From contig NZ_RZTZ01000009.1 in assembly GCF_004005475.1 (NCBI RefSeq), positions 62,001 to 126,000 on the forward strand: DNA of 64,000 nucleotides, read 5' to 3'. This DNA is from Niallia taxi (lineage in GTDB: Bacteria > Bacillota > Bacilli > Bacillales > Cytobacillaceae). The notes below the pieces were generated by a model that had not been told where the DNA came from, ran no database searches, and saw only the letters and a list, made by a program, of their open reading frames with translations. Below, piece after piece: positions 26,672 to 34,785 of the stretch. Within the stretch, counting starts at the first letter, position 1. Each line of letters opens with the position of its first letter. The position numbers were made by a program, and so were the translations under genes.

Positions 26672-28315
26672 TTAAATATTAGTAACTCGCTGAACTCGGT
26701 GATTAAATTTTTCTTTCCAATAGCCTGTAGTCATATCCTCTATAGCTACCCCATTGGAACTTTGAGCACCAATGAATTTACCATCACCTATATAAATACC
26801 GACATGCCCATCCTTTTTATATGTATCAAAAAAGACTAAATCACCTGGCTGCATTTCCTTCTCTTCAACAGCAGTACCCCTATTTTTTAATGTCTCCGTA
26901 CTTACTGAGCTTTGTTCTCCTAACTGAACCCCTATTTGATTATACGCCCAATAAACGAAGCTAGAGCAATCAAATCTACCGTTCTTTACATCCTCTTGAT
27001 TGCGACCACCACCAAATACATAAACGGAGTTTCCAATCCACCGGTTACCTACAGTAGTAACGTCATACTCCCCACCGGATTTCAGTTGAACATCTCCATC
27101 CTTAGAGATTTGGGTACCATTTTTGAAGTTTTCAGCTAAGTTGATTACTTTTTCCACATACCAGTCTGCATGGTTATAATGCCAGATAGCTTTTCTCGGA
27201 TCTGTGGCAAATCCATTACTAGATAAATAGTTAGCAGCTGCAGCTACTCCATCTGCAACGCTATAAGGGTCTGCTTTGCCGTCATTATCTGCATCCACAC
27301 CATAACCATTTCCCTTTTTGATTGTTTCTAGGTCAGTAATATCTACATCCTCTCCAACCAAACCTCCGCTCGATTCATACTTGTACCCAACCCAAGTACT
27401 TGGAATGAATTGCATGCTACCAATTGCTCCAACCGAAGAAGTCATAGTAGGACTAGTGGAGAAGCTTGTCTCTATGGAATGAATGGCAGCCAGATAGTAC
27501 CAAGGTACACCATATTCTTTTTCTCCGTACAGATAGTACTTCATATACTGTGATGGAACTCCAGTAACGCTTGTATCTATAGATGGACTAATAACAGTAG
27601 TATTAGAAGGGATATTACTTTGACCAAAGAATGCACTTCCCTGTTCTGCTCTCTCCTCTTCATTGCTGATTGCCTCTTCTATTAGGTTCTTTTCTTTCTC
27701 TATTTTCTTGTTTTTTTCTAGGAGTTGTTGCTTTTGTTCCTTGGAAGCTGCTTCTTTTTGTTTCAGCTGCTCCACCAATTGTTCCTTTTCACTTTGTTGT
27801 TCTTGTAGCTGTGAAACCATGCCTTCTAATTCCACTTGGTTACTTTCCAGTTCCGACGTAGCTTCATTTAGCTCTTCTTGCAGCGTAAGTAATTGACTTA
27901 CCTGTTGAACGTTATCCAATAAATATTGTTGTTTATTAACTGTCGTAATGGCAGGAATTCCAAGGATTAGATCTTGATGGACCATTTTACTTAACTGACC
28001 ATCTGGATCTATTTCCTTCATTTGTTTGTTAATCGTTTCTAACCGAGAAGAAATAGATTCTAATCGTTCCTGTTCTTTTTTTATGGTAAGTTGATTCTGC
28101 TCCAACGCCTTATCATACTGGTTCAATTGTCGTTCCAGAATAACTCGTTCATTTTTATAAGCGTTTATCTCTTTATCCATCTTTGTGACTTGTTCCTGAA
28201 TGCTGTCTTGATTACTTTGTAAGTGATCGGATACCGTTTGACTTTGTTCTTCTGCACTTACATGCGTTGTTCCAATTACCCCAACACTTAAACAAATAGC
28301 AGCTATTTTCTTCAT
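26672..28315 (-). CDS. Coiled-coil / lytic transglycosylase / NlpC-P60 cell wall hydrolase
   Basis: 547 residues, start after AGGAGGAAAT. Order: signal peptide (1-21), a Gln/Glu-rich coiled coil (about 25-225), an SLT-like transglycosylase domain (about 255-385) with the catalytic Glu in AAIHSIETSFS and GAIGSMQFIPSTW, then an NlpC/P60 endopeptidase (about 410-545) with Cys in RFDCSSFVYWAYN, His in DGHVGIYIGDG and MQPGDLVFFDT. Paired lytic transglycosylase and P60 enzymes are the VirB1/CwlT-type hydrolases of Gram-positive conjugation systems, which open the wall for the mating channel. The long N-terminal coiled coil is unusual for CwlT and may tether it to a partner. Preceded by a family 2 leader hairpin. 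Confidence 0.92.
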   Translation of the reverse strand: MKKIAAICLSVGVIGTTHVSAEEQSQTVSDHLQSNQDSIQEQVTKMDKEINAYKNERVILERQLNQYDKALEQNQLTIKKEQERLESISSRLETINKQMKEIDPDGQLSKMVHQDLILGIPAITTVNKQQYLLDNVQQVSQLLTLQEELNEATSELESNQVELEGMVSQLQEQQSEKEQLVEQLKQKEAASKEQKQQLLEKNKKIEKEKNLIEEAISNEEERAEQGSAFFGQSNIPSNTTVISPSIDTSVTGVPSQYMKYYLYGEKEYGVPWYYLAAIHSIETSFSTSPTMTSSVGAIGSMQFIPSTWVGYKYESSGGLVGEDVDITDLETIKKGNGYGVDADNDGKADPYSVADGVAAAANYLSSNGFATDPRKAIWHYNHADWYVEKVINLAENFKNGTQISKDGDVQLKSGGEYDVTTVGNRWIGNSVYVFGGGRNQEDVKNGRFDCSSFVYWAYNQIGVQLGEQSSVSTETLKNRGTAVEEKEMQPGDLVFFDTYKKDGHVGIYIGDGKFIGAQSSNGVAIEDMTTGYWKEKFNHRVQRVTNI

Positions 28316-28327
28316 ATTTCCTCCTTA

Positions 28328-28392
28328 AATATAAAAACCCCTAAGAAGACATAGGATTACTATATCTCCTTAGGGGCTCTCCCTTTATTTAT
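28328..28392 (-). promoter_or_regulatory. Family 2 leader/terminator element, copy 1
   Basis: On the minus strand: AAAGGGAGAG, then the stem CCCCTAAGGAG ... CTTCTTAGGGG and a T run, directly followed by the ribosome binding site of the hydrolase gene. The same 5' box plus terminator recurs at 29.2, 50.75 and 56.95 kb, which suggests regulated read-through. Confidence 0.65.
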
Positions 28393-28420
28393 ATTTGATT
28401 ATTAAATCCCTTTACTAAAG

Positions 28421-28699
28421 TCACTCCACTATCCCTGCAGCAATCGTCTGAAATAAAGGGCGTAACGGACTTTTTCGTTTCTTCATTATCTTTACCATTT
28501 GAACGATTTCTCTGAGCTCTGTGTCGGATGAAACTTCAATTATTACTTCCCCTAAAGCTTCCCCCCTCATAATAGAACGATTAGAGCAAGGTACCGAGAT
28601 GAACTTTTCTTTTTTCAATATATTTCTGAGAAACCTCTTGTCGTGCTCGTGTGCAACCGATTTAGGGTCTGCCTCTAATAAGTATGCCTCCATATTCAC
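28421..28699 (-). CDS. Small plasmid protein of unknown function
   Basis: 92 residues, GTG start after GGGAGAAGGAAAA. No signal peptide or membrane helix; a mixed alpha/beta pattern with LGEVIIEVSSDTELREIVQM. Only 13 bases separate it from the upstream membrane protein gene, so the two form an operon reading towards the cell wall hydrolase. Not recognised; probably an accessory transfer-region protein. Confidence 0.5.
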   Translation of the reverse strand: MNMEAYLLEADPKSVAHEHDKRFLRNILKKEKFISVPCSNRSIMRGEALGEVIIEVSSDTELREIVQMVKIMKKRKSPLRPLFQTIAAGIVE

Positions 28700-28712
28700 T
28701 TTTCCTTCTCCC

Positions 28713-29174
28713 TTACGCTACTTCCTCGGCGATAGTGTCGTTTACCTTGTTCGCAAACTCCTGAAGGTTCCCTTTTTCTAGGATAGAGATTTGAATAGGG
28801 ATAGAATGGCCAGCATTATTGGTTACAATTAAGGTAGATGTATAAGAATTAAATAGCGGCACGATTCCTAACACCAAAAATAAAAGACCAAATAAATTAA
28901 AATTAAATAACTCTGGTATACCAATCAAGGTAAAAACTAAACCAATCGCAAAGCGTTTTAAGTGGAATTTTGTAGAGGTAGAAACGCTCGCAATAGATTT
29001 CAAAGGCATCGTTACTTCGTTTTTTCCTAATGGCAAAAGGCTAAATAAGGTGTTGCGATCATATCCCTTAAATCGTTTATTCGTTAGCGCTAAATCAGTA
29101 GTTAACCACCTTAACACCACATTGGTACAATAAGTATCCTCCATAATCACTCTTTCATTTTTAATTTCTGACAT
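28713..29174 (-). CDS. Membrane protein with a PH-like region
   Basis: Start chosen at ATG 29172-29174, which follows AAAGGAGTGATTTTAAT; 153 residues. The N-terminal soluble part (RVIMEDTYCTNVVLRW, TTDLALTNKRFKGYDRNTLF) resembles the bacterial PH-domain segment that often precedes a short hydrophobic hairpin, here FAIGLVFTLIGIPELF plus FGLLFLVLGIVPLF. Function unknown. A family 2 leader hairpin sits just ahead of its ribosome binding site. Confidence 0.55.
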   Translation of the reverse strand: MSEIKNERVIMEDTYCTNVVLRWLTTDLALTNKRFKGYDRNTLFSLLPLGKNEVTMPLKSIASVSTSTKFHLKRFAIGLVFTLIGIPELFNFNLFGLLFLVLGIVPLFNSYTSTLIVTNNAGHSIPIQISILEKGNLQEFANKVNDTIAEEVA

Positions 29175-29197
29175 GATTAAAATCACTCCTTTTAAAA

Positions 29198-29266
29198 ATA
29201 AAAAAGCCCCTAGAAGAGAACATACCTGTGGCATGTTCTACATCTAGGGGCTCTCCCTTTAGTGTT
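29198..29266 (-). promoter_or_regulatory. Family 2 leader/terminator element, copy 2
   Basis: On the minus strand AAAGGGAGAGCCCCTAGATG opens a stem closed by TCTAGGGGC plus six T residues, with an internal AGAACATGCC/GGTATGTTCT hairpin, then AAAGGAGTGATTTTAATCATG. Same layout as copy 1: box, terminator, ribosome binding site. Confidence 0.65.
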
Positions 29267-29403
29267 ATCTAAATTAAGTTAAGTTTATCAATGTAACGGG
29301 ATATTGTAAAGAAGGAATAAGGTACTAACCTAAATCCCTATTATTTTCATCCTTAATCAACCGTTTTTTAATTATTTCAACTCTACTCATTTGTTTACTG
29401 TAA

Positions 29404-29670
29404 CTAATCACGAATAATAAATTTTTCTCTTTCTTCATCTGTAAGATCCTTTGGCTTTTTCCCATGTTCAGCACAATATTTAGACAATGCTCTGAATCGA
29501 ATTTTAGGTTCATTAGTTTCCTTTGGATCTACAAAGATGCCATCTGGAAAATATTTATCTGCCTTATCAAATTCCTTAAGCATATCATTCCTCACCTCTT
29601 CATTATTGTTTCCAACATGAAGATTCCGCAAAACACTATAATCTGATAAATCACGAGCTATTTTACCCAT
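29404..29670 (-). CDS. Small protein overlapping the GNAT-like gene, possible antitoxin
   Basis: 88 residues. The ATG lies inside the end of the upstream gene (13-base overlap) with GGAGGTGCTATACA as its ribosome binding site, so translation is coupled. The product is short, charged and helical (DLSDYSVLRNLHVGNNNEE, KPKDLTDEEREKFIIRD). I do not recognise the family. The size and coupling are what one would expect for the second member of a toxin-antitoxin pair, but this is inference only. Confidence 0.55.
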   Translation of the reverse strand: MGKIARDLSDYSVLRNLHVGNNNEEVRNDMLKEFDKADKYFPDGIFVDPKETNEPKIRFRALSKYCAEHGKKPKDLTDEEREKFIIRD

Positions 29671-30206
29671 TGTATAGCACCTCCAGGAAAATACCTTTTT
29701 GCTAGTCTCTGACCAATGTTCTCATCAAAAATGATTAATTGACTTTTCTCTTCGAAAAATTCGCCACCAAGCTCATTTGATGTGTAAAAATTAATTGTTT
29801 CTGTCTTAGATGTTAAATGCATATAACCATCGCAACCATTCTCTAAACTATACTGGCAAGCAAAGGCAACAAGATTATTTCCTACACCTTTATATATTCT
29901 AAAATCGTTAACTCCATACCTCTCTAATCCAATCCTGTAAAGCTTATTTTCCTTAGAAGATTCAGCTGAAACTAGTTGTACTCTATATTCCCCCTTATAC
30001 ACTCTTAAGGCAACTATACCTTGAGCTATTCCAGGGTATTCTTTTGTCTCTAATGAAAAGACTTCACAATCTTTATTAAAATCATTTTTAAAATTGAATA
30101 CCCAATTTGGAGGAATATATTCTCCTACTTCATTTTTACCCACTCTACGGTAATAACAATCTACGAATTGACGCGTCCTGATATTATATAGCATAGTCTC
30201 ATTCAC
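29658..30206 (-). CDS. GNAT-like acetyltransferase, possible toxin partner
   Basis: 182 residues. The second half looks like a GNAT fold: YRIGLERYGVNDFRIYKGVG, then GNNLVAFACQYSLENG in place of the acetyl-CoA pyrophosphate loop and helix, then CDGYMHLTSKTETINFYTS, the usual strand and N-x-x-F-Y turn. GNAT toxins acetylate aminoacyl-tRNAs, while other GNAT proteins have varied roles. The loop is not the canonical Q/R-x-x-G-x-G/A, so activity is uncertain. It overlaps the small downstream gene by 13 bases. The fold call is moderate and the toxin role speculative. Confidence 0.5.
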   Translation of the reverse strand: MNETMLYNIRTRQFVDCYYRRVGKNEVGEYIPPNWVFNFKNDFNKDCEVFSLETKEYPGIAQGIVALRVYKGEYRVQLVSAESSKENKLYRIGLERYGVNDFRIYKGVGNNLVAFACQYSLENGCDGYMHLTSKTETINFYTSNELGGEFFEEKSQLIIFDENIGQRLAKRYFPGGAIQWVK

Positions 30207-30543
30207 TTTCTATATATATTATACAATTATACCATATTCTAAAATCATAGAATCCAAGCATTTAATAAATTCAAACTTTTCAGACATATAATATAGTAAT
30301 ACTATAATGGTTTAATTATGTTTTTTGATTTATTCTCCCTGAGCAACAGATACTGTATCCCTGTATTTAAACTTCTTTTAATGTCAACCTGATGTCTATG
30401 GAAATTTTAAGTTCTTATAGGTGCAAAAATTATGAGTCATTCTCCCAAAACAAAAGGACAAAGATCAACTCTTTATCCTTTACTTTTTTTATTTTGATAT
30501 TAAAAGGCTCTACTCCTATTAACTTGGAATAAAGCCTACTTTT
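30207..30543. terminator. Intergenic stretch with a double hairpin after the 30.5 kb gene
   Basis: Two inverted repeats lie just past the 95-codon gene: AAAGGACAAAGA/TCTTTATCCTTT (30461-30491) and AGGCTCTACTCC/GGAATAAAGCCT (30505-30538). The same pair recurs at about 31050-31138 after the paralogous gene, because the whole unit is duplicated. Nothing else was recognised upstream to 30207. Confidence 0.55.
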
Positions 30544-30831
30544 TTATAAAGATGCAACCTTAGAAAGTTTAGATAACCTTCTTCTATTTATTAAATTACT
30601 GATTTTAAATGCAAGAGATTCTTTTCGCTTCGCTGTAAATTCAACTGTAGCCGATTGTTCTTCTGAGGCTTTTAGCATCTCATAATAACGAGCTCTAGCT
30701 GAATCCAATATCTCATTAATATCAGAGACTATGATAGCTCTTTGTTTGTCTCCAAAAGCATCCATAAGCAACAATTTTAATTCATCAACTTTTTGTTTTT
30801 CTTCATCAGTCAATACATCCAATAATCGCAT
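30544..30831 (-). CDS. Small helical plasmid protein, paralogue of the 31.1 kb gene
   Basis: 95 residues, start after AAGGAGAACATTGACCT. Sequence is helical: RLLDVLTDEEKQKVDELKLL, then DSARARYYEMLKASEEQSAT and a basic tail RRRLSKLSKVASL. The last 45 residues are almost identical to those of the gene at 31142-31432, while the middle differs, so the two diverged after duplication. Function unknown. Probable plasmid accessory gene. Confidence 0.6.
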   Translation of the reverse strand: MRLLDVLTDEEKQKVDELKLLLMDAFGDKQRAIIVSDINEILDSARARYYEMLKASEEQSATVEFTAKRKESLAFKISNLINRRRLSKLSKVASL

Positions 30832-30937
30832 AGGTCAATGTTCTCCTTCCATGATCCTTAAAGTAACTTCGGCCTTATTTGTTATTTACATTATACTACA
30901 TTTGAGCCAATACTAAATCTAATTAAAGAAGAAGCAA

Positions 30938-31012
30938 TTATTGTTCCTTCTTATTTTTAGGCATTGGTAAGACTTCCTTTACTATGCTATCCACCTTTTT
31001 CATTTTAGGTTC
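30938..31012 (-). pseudogene. C-terminal remnant of a second DUF4257 gene
   Basis: This stretch translates as KKVDSIVKEVLPMPKNKKEQ and stops at 30938-30940, matching the end of the DUF4257 protein at 31530 (ELPPANKKKKEQ). It lies in the same relative position to the 95-codon gene as the intact copy does to the 96-codon gene, showing that a two-gene unit was duplicated and one DUF4257 copy mostly lost. Confidence 0.55.
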
Positions 31013-31141
31013 TTATAGGTGCAAAAATTATGAGTAATTTCCAAAAACAAAAGGACAAAGATCAACTCTTTATCCTTTACTTTCTTTATTTAGATATTAA
31101 AAAGGCTCTATTCCATTTATCTTGGAATAAAGCCTACTTTT

Positions 31142-31432
31142 CTATAAAGATGCAACCTTAGAAAGTTTAGATAACCTTCTTCTATTTCTTAAATTACTGA
31201 TTTTAAATGCAAGAGACTCTTTTCGCTTCGCTGTAAATTCAACTGTTGCAGATTGTTCTTCTGAAGCATTTAACATTTCATAATATCTAGCCTTCGCTGT
31301 ATCAAATATTTCTCTAACTTCTTGTCCTAAAACATATCTTTCCTTATCACTAAAAGCATCAAGAATAAGCAATTTCAATTCATCTACTCTTTGCTTTTCT
31401 TCAGCAGTTAATACATCCCTTAAGCGCACCAT
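31142..31432 (-). CDS. Small helical plasmid protein, paralogue of the 30.5 kb gene
   Basis: Start chosen at ATG 31430-31432 with AAAGGAG eight bases upstream; 96 residues. It shares RLRDVLTAEEKQRVDELKLL and the C-terminal RRRLSKLSKVASL tail with the 30.5 kb protein but has a different middle (DKERYVLGQEVREIFDTAK). Lies directly downstream of the DUF4257 gene, same strand. A double hairpin follows (31050-31138). Function unknown. Confidence 0.6.
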   Translation of the reverse strand: MVRLRDVLTAEEKQRVDELKLLILDAFSDKERYVLGQEVREIFDTAKARYYEMLNASEEQSATVEFTAKRKESLAFKISNLRNRRRLSKLSKVASL

Positions 31433-31529
31433 GGTCATTTCTCCTTTCTCTTTTTGCCTCAACGTTCTATATAATTATTAATATTATACCACAAATGACC
31501 TTTTGCTAAATATGAAGAAGGAGCAATTT

Positions 31530-31883
31530 TTATTGTTCTTTCTTTTTTTTATTAGCTGGTGGTAATTCTTCGTTCTCCTCTAAAACAAGTGAATTTACAA
31601 CTTCGCTGTTCTTTAATGTTTTATCTTTCTCGACCATATTAATTGCATTTTCCCCTGCATATCCGCCTAAAATTGCTGTTAAAAAGATACGCTCCATTCC
31701 ATTAGGATCTGCAAATAAAATCGCAACAACTGCAACAACTGCACCAAATCCAATGTCTAAGAGTACACCTGGGTTAAAAGTTGTTTTATGGTTTCTTGGT
31801 TTTTTAATAGTATTGTTTCTTTTCGCGTGAGTTAACAAACCCATAAAACCGCCAATACAACCCGCAATAACTAAATTTTCCAA
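31530..31883 (-). CDS. DUF4257 membrane protein
   Basis: The TTG at 31881-31883 follows AGAGGTGATAAG and gives MENLVIAGCIGGFMGLL, the usual start of DUF4257 proteins; 117 residues. Two or three hydrophobic helices (3-18, 46-62, 70-88) with the family segment PRNHKTTFNPGVLLDIGFGA, then a polar Lys/Glu-rich tail. The family is found on Bacillus plasmids and mobile elements; no function is established. A family 1 leader element ends 37 bases upstream, so expression is probably controlled by read-through. Confidence 0.7.
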   Translation of the reverse strand: MENLVIAGCIGGFMGLLTHAKRNNTIKKPRNHKTTFNPGVLLDIGFGAVVAVVAILFADPNGMERIFLTAILGGYAGENAINMVEKDKTLKNSEVVNSLVLEENEELPPANKKKKEQ

Positions 31884-31914
31884 CAAACTTATCACCTCTT
31901 TATGCTTAATTGTC

Positions 31915-32042
31915 AATAAACGCAAAAAAGCCTTTGAGATAATAAACCCGATATTTACGCAAAGTAAATAAAGAGTCTATTAGCCCAAAGGCTGCTACGT
32001 TTATTAGTTAACCTGCTAATCTAAAAAGATTGCAAAAAAAAG
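31915..32042 (-). promoter_or_regulatory. Family 1 leader/attenuator element, copy A
   Basis: On the minus strand, in order: GCAATCTTTTTAGATTAGCA, a small ATTAG/CTAAT stem, AGCAGCCTTTGGGC, a variable arm, then CAAAGGCTTTTTTGCG, a terminator formed by the GCCTTTG/CAAAGGC pair. Copies B, C and D share this order. Placed just before the DUF4257 start. Confidence 0.7.
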
Positions 32043-32125
32043 TAAAAATGAAAAAGTAAAATACTTTTCTATTTTACTATATTTTACGTTAACTACCAAC
32101 TAGTTTTATATTTTTCTCTTTGAAC

Positions 32126-32290
32126 TTAAGAGATTTGCTTTTCCCCTATATTTAATTTCTGATATTGCAGGATCAGATCATCTAATTTTTTACTTAATTT
32201 AAGTGTTTTATCTGACCTAAAACCTTCGCTTAATCCTATATTAATCATCTCATTTCTAACATTCTCTATGCGATCTAAGATCTCTTCCAA
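32126..32290 (-). CDS. Spo0E-like aspartyl-phosphatase regulator
   Basis: 54 residues; TTG at 32288-32290 preceded by AGGAGAGGAACAATA. The sequence IENVRNEMINIGLSEGFRSD and then LSKKLDDLILQYQKL carries the Spo0E family signature S-x-x-L-D-x-L-I-x-x-Y, with two helices in a hairpin. Spo0E proteins dephosphorylate Spo0A~P and so hold back sporulation. Only 54 codons, so it is easy to miss. Together with SpoIIP, RsfA and an AbrB-like protein, it suggests that this replicon tunes its host's sporulation decision. Intact. Confidence 0.8.
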   Translation of the reverse strand: MEEILDRIENVRNEMINIGLSEGFRSDKTLKLSKKLDDLILQYQKLNIGEKQIS

Positions 32291-32404
32291 TATTGTTCCT
32301 CTCCTAACTTCGTATGTATTATCTCCGTTCCCCTAATATCTGTAAATCCATATTTTATCTATACAATCTCCTCATTCTAAACTGAGCGGCTGTCTTACCA
32401 TTTC

Positions 32405-33118
32405 CTAATTCTTCATAAGATTTTTAGCATGATTAAGGTAATCTAGAACACTTTTTACAGTAGTAGATGCTTCATCCAGGATTGATTCTTTTACTACATT
32501 TGTATTAAAGACATTCTCTTCACTGTCGGCATATCCTGAAATACTCCAGATATTAAGGCTATTATTTTTCGCTAATTCCTCTGCTTCTTTATATAAATCC
32601 GTATATTCATAATCATTATAAAGATAAGCAACTTTAGCTAATCCTTCTGCTATAAGTAAATACTGTATACTCTTACCACCGACAAAAGCATGGACTAGTA
32701 ATCTTCCATATTTATCGGTTTCACCAGCCTTAGGATCACTCTTAATTTGTATCTCTTTCCCTTCCACAAGCTGTGAAAGAAATGCTTGTGCGTCTTGTCC
32801 GTAAGGTTCATTTTTCCCTTTTGTAATCTCTGGAGTGTTAATGGATAAAAGGCGGGCTTTCGATCCATCTTGAAATACAACGGTATCACCATCAATAACC
32901 CGTTCAACGGTCATCGTTCGCATCTCTTCTATTGTAGATTCTTGTGTTTCTTCTGTGCCATTTATCAGATTTTCAAGGAATGAGCCACTCTCACTTGCTG
33001 AATCCTTTGCAACTTCATATGTTTTCCTATCTGTATAATCCATTAGATCACTAGAAGAACAGCCACTTAGCAAAACAATCATACATATGGCGATAATTAC
33101 ATTTTTAAAATTTCTCAT
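32405..33118 (-). CDS. Secreted thermonuclease-family lipoprotein
   Basis: Start chosen at ATG 33116-33118, after AGGAGTGGGACTTTA; 237 residues. Lipobox LLSGCS at about residues 15-20. The nuclease (SNase) domain follows from about 75: VIDGDTVVF, ARLLSINTPEI with the first catalytic Arg region, EPYGQDAQAFL with the Glu, TDKYGRLLVHAFVGG with the second Arg, and IAEGLAKVAYLY. It should cut extracellular or surface DNA and RNA. Secreted nucleases on conjugative plasmids may limit transformation or help DNA use; no partner gene is adjacent. A family 1 leader lies 220 bases upstream. Confidence 0.88.
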   Translation of the reverse strand: MRNFKNVIIAICMIVLLSGCSSSDLMDYTDRKTYEVAKDSASESGSFLENLINGTEETQESTIEEMRTMTVERVIDGDTVVFQDGSKARLLSINTPEITKGKNEPYGQDAQAFLSQLVEGKEIQIKSDPKAGETDKYGRLLVHAFVGGKSIQYLLIAEGLAKVAYLYNDYEYTDLYKEAEELAKNNSLNIWSISGYADSEENVFNTNVVKESILDEASTTVKSVLDYLNHAKNLMKN

Positions 33119-33146
33119 TAAAGTCCCACTCCTATATAGAAAAATA

Positions 33147-33203
33147 AAAGAACACCAATATACCACTAAAACTTACCTAAAAGTTGTATTCGAGGTGTTC
33201 TCA
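33147..33203 (-). terminator. Leader hairpin ahead of the nuclease gene
   Basis: Inverted repeat of AGAACACC and GGTGTTCT with an internal AACTTTTAGGTAAGTTTT-type stem; on the minus strand it ends in TTTTATTTTT, just before the nuclease ribosome binding site. Probably a second attenuator between family 1 copy B and the gene. Confidence 0.6.
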
Positions 33204-33334
33204 TCCATTTTTTATTTAATTATCTTAACTACATCCAGATCCTTTTCCTCTTTCTCTTTGTTTATCCCTCAAGCCTCTCTGTACACTTTAATTAATAATC
33301 AACTCTCTAAATCCATCTCTTTTTTGCCCCCTTT

Positions 33335-33475
33335 TAAAAACAAAAAGAAGCCTTCAGGCCTAAACAAAATTTGCATACATCGAAATGAAATACAAAATTT
33401 GTTTTTTAGGCCCAAAGGCTTCTTGTTTATTAGTTAGTCTGCTAATCCATACGGATCGCTAAAAAATTGAAATTT
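33335..33475 (-). promoter_or_regulatory. Family 1 leader/attenuator element, copy B
   Basis: Minus strand: GATTAGCAGACTAACTAATA, then AAGAAGCCTTTGGGCC, a long variable arm built on ACAAAATTT repeats, then GGCCTGAAGGCTTCTTTTTG. Here the arm itself pairs as GGCC.../...GGCC, so the terminator is longer than in the other copies. Confidence 0.6.
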
Positions 33476-33520
33476 AAAATAATATTACCAATACATCTTA
33501 CCATATTTTTCTTACTTCAT

Positions 33521-33679
33521 CTATTTGAACATGAAAAATTTCGCTTTTCTCTTCTCTATCCTCTCTTTTAATTCTTCATACTCTTGTAGTAATTCCTTTG
33601 TTCGAGCATCTCTTTTCTCTTTCGGATCACCAAATTCTACAACTTGGTACTTTGGTTTAAACGGAAAGATTTTTCCCAT
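33521..33679 (-). CDS. Small charged hypothetical protein
   Basis: 52 residues; ATG at 33677-33679 with AAGGGGTGTACGAA upstream. Sequence begins MGKIFPFKPKYQVVEF and continues with a strongly charged helix DPKEKRDARTKELLQEYEEL ending in KFFMFK. Not recognised. The good ribosome binding site and the tight fit after the following HTH-protein gene (16-base gap) support it being real and co-transcribed. Confidence 0.55.
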   Translation of the reverse strand: MGKIFPFKPKYQVVEFGDPKEKRDARTKELLQEYEELKERIEKRKAKFFMFK

Positions 33680-33694
33680 TTCGTACACCCCTTC

Positions 33695-34669
33695 TTAATT
33701 TCCATCATTAAAATAATTAGAAACAATGTCTGCTAAAAGTTCTTCCATCGTTATATTTTTTTCATCAGAAGCTTGTTTCACTTTCTTCTTGAGAGAAGAG
33801 GGTACCGCAAAAGTTAATATCTCATGATCACTATCAATATATATACCTTTACGAGATGGAGTAATACTTCCCTCTTTAAGGTGAAGATTTAAGAGGTCAA
33901 CGATTTTTTCGTTAAGCAAATTGTCTGGAAATACATATGGCTTTATTTCTAAAGTTAATATAGACTCTTCTAATCCTAATTTCATATTTTTTGGCCCCAG
34001 GTGACTATAACAAATTTCAATAAAATCATAGAGAGGGTAGTCAATCTTGTCCTGATAAGAAAATGCGAATGTAGCATATCCCTTTTTAGATACATAACCA
34101 TGGTCCACAATAAGTGTTTGTGGTAAGTAACCGTTACCCTCTATTTCATTTATTGTTATCCTTAAACCTGATTTAGTTACCAGCACAGGTTCATAATCTT
34201 CTATTAAAATCCTTGCCTCCATACCATCCTGGTTAGCAAAGCGTTGAAACCATGCAGTTTCTAAATCCTTATCATAAAACTCCTTTTTTTCTGCACGCTT
34301 TTTACCTAGATACTTTTTAGAGAAACGATCAAATTCTTCTTTACTTATGAAATTAAGTTCTCTTCCTTTATATATGTGTTTTTCTGCTTTTAATAATCCT
34401 TTAGCTACATATTGAGAAATAGTGACAGTATGTAAATTTAATATCTTTGCGACATCACCAGTTGTATAACCTGGCTTTTCTAATTCTTTCTTAAGACGAA
34501 GTAGATCTGCTTCATAAAAGTATTTTCTATTATCTATATGCCAACTCGCCTCATTCGAAGGAGTAAGTTTGCCTTCCTTAACATATTTATGAATTGTTGT
34601 TACCTTAACATTTAACAGTTCAGCCGCTTCCTTCGTAGACAGCTCTTTACTGTACTGTTTATCATCCAT
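33695..34669 (-). CDS. Plasmid DNA-binding protein with two HTH units and an RHH-like tail
   Basis: 324 residues. Two MerR/excisionase-like helix-turn-helix units in tandem: LSTKEAAELLNVKVTTIHKYVKEGKL (about 9-34) and YTTGDVAKILNLHTVTISQYVAKGLL (about 68-93). A central domain of unknown fold follows (about 145-280). The C-terminal 35 residues (FAVPSSLKKKVKQASDEKN plus an ITMEELLADIVSNYF helix) look like a ribbon-helix-helix unit. Such mixed architecture suits a plasmid regulator or accessory partition or transfer protein. Specific role unknown. Same strand as the genes downstream. Confidence 0.65.
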   Translation of the reverse strand: MDDKQYSKELSTKEAAELLNVKVTTIHKYVKEGKLTPSNEASWHIDNRKYFYEADLLRLKKELEKPGYTTGDVAKILNLHTVTISQYVAKGLLKAEKHIYKGRELNFISKEEFDRFSKKYLGKKRAEKKEFYDKDLETAWFQRFANQDGMEARILIEDYEPVLVTKSGLRITINEIEGNGYLPQTLIVDHGYVSKKGYATFAFSYQDKIDYPLYDFIEICYSHLGPKNMKLGLEESILTLEIKPYVFPDNLLNEKIVDLLNLHLKEGSITPSRKGIYIDSDHEILTFAVPSSLKKKVKQASDEKNITMEELLADIVSNYFNDGN

Positions 34670-34785
34670 TTAGTTCACCCTTAATAATCATATTTGGGTA
34701 TATTATATCATTTGAAGACCGTTTTTATAAACACGCTAATAAAATAGGTAACTTTTATAAAATAAGCACTTAACTTTATATTACA

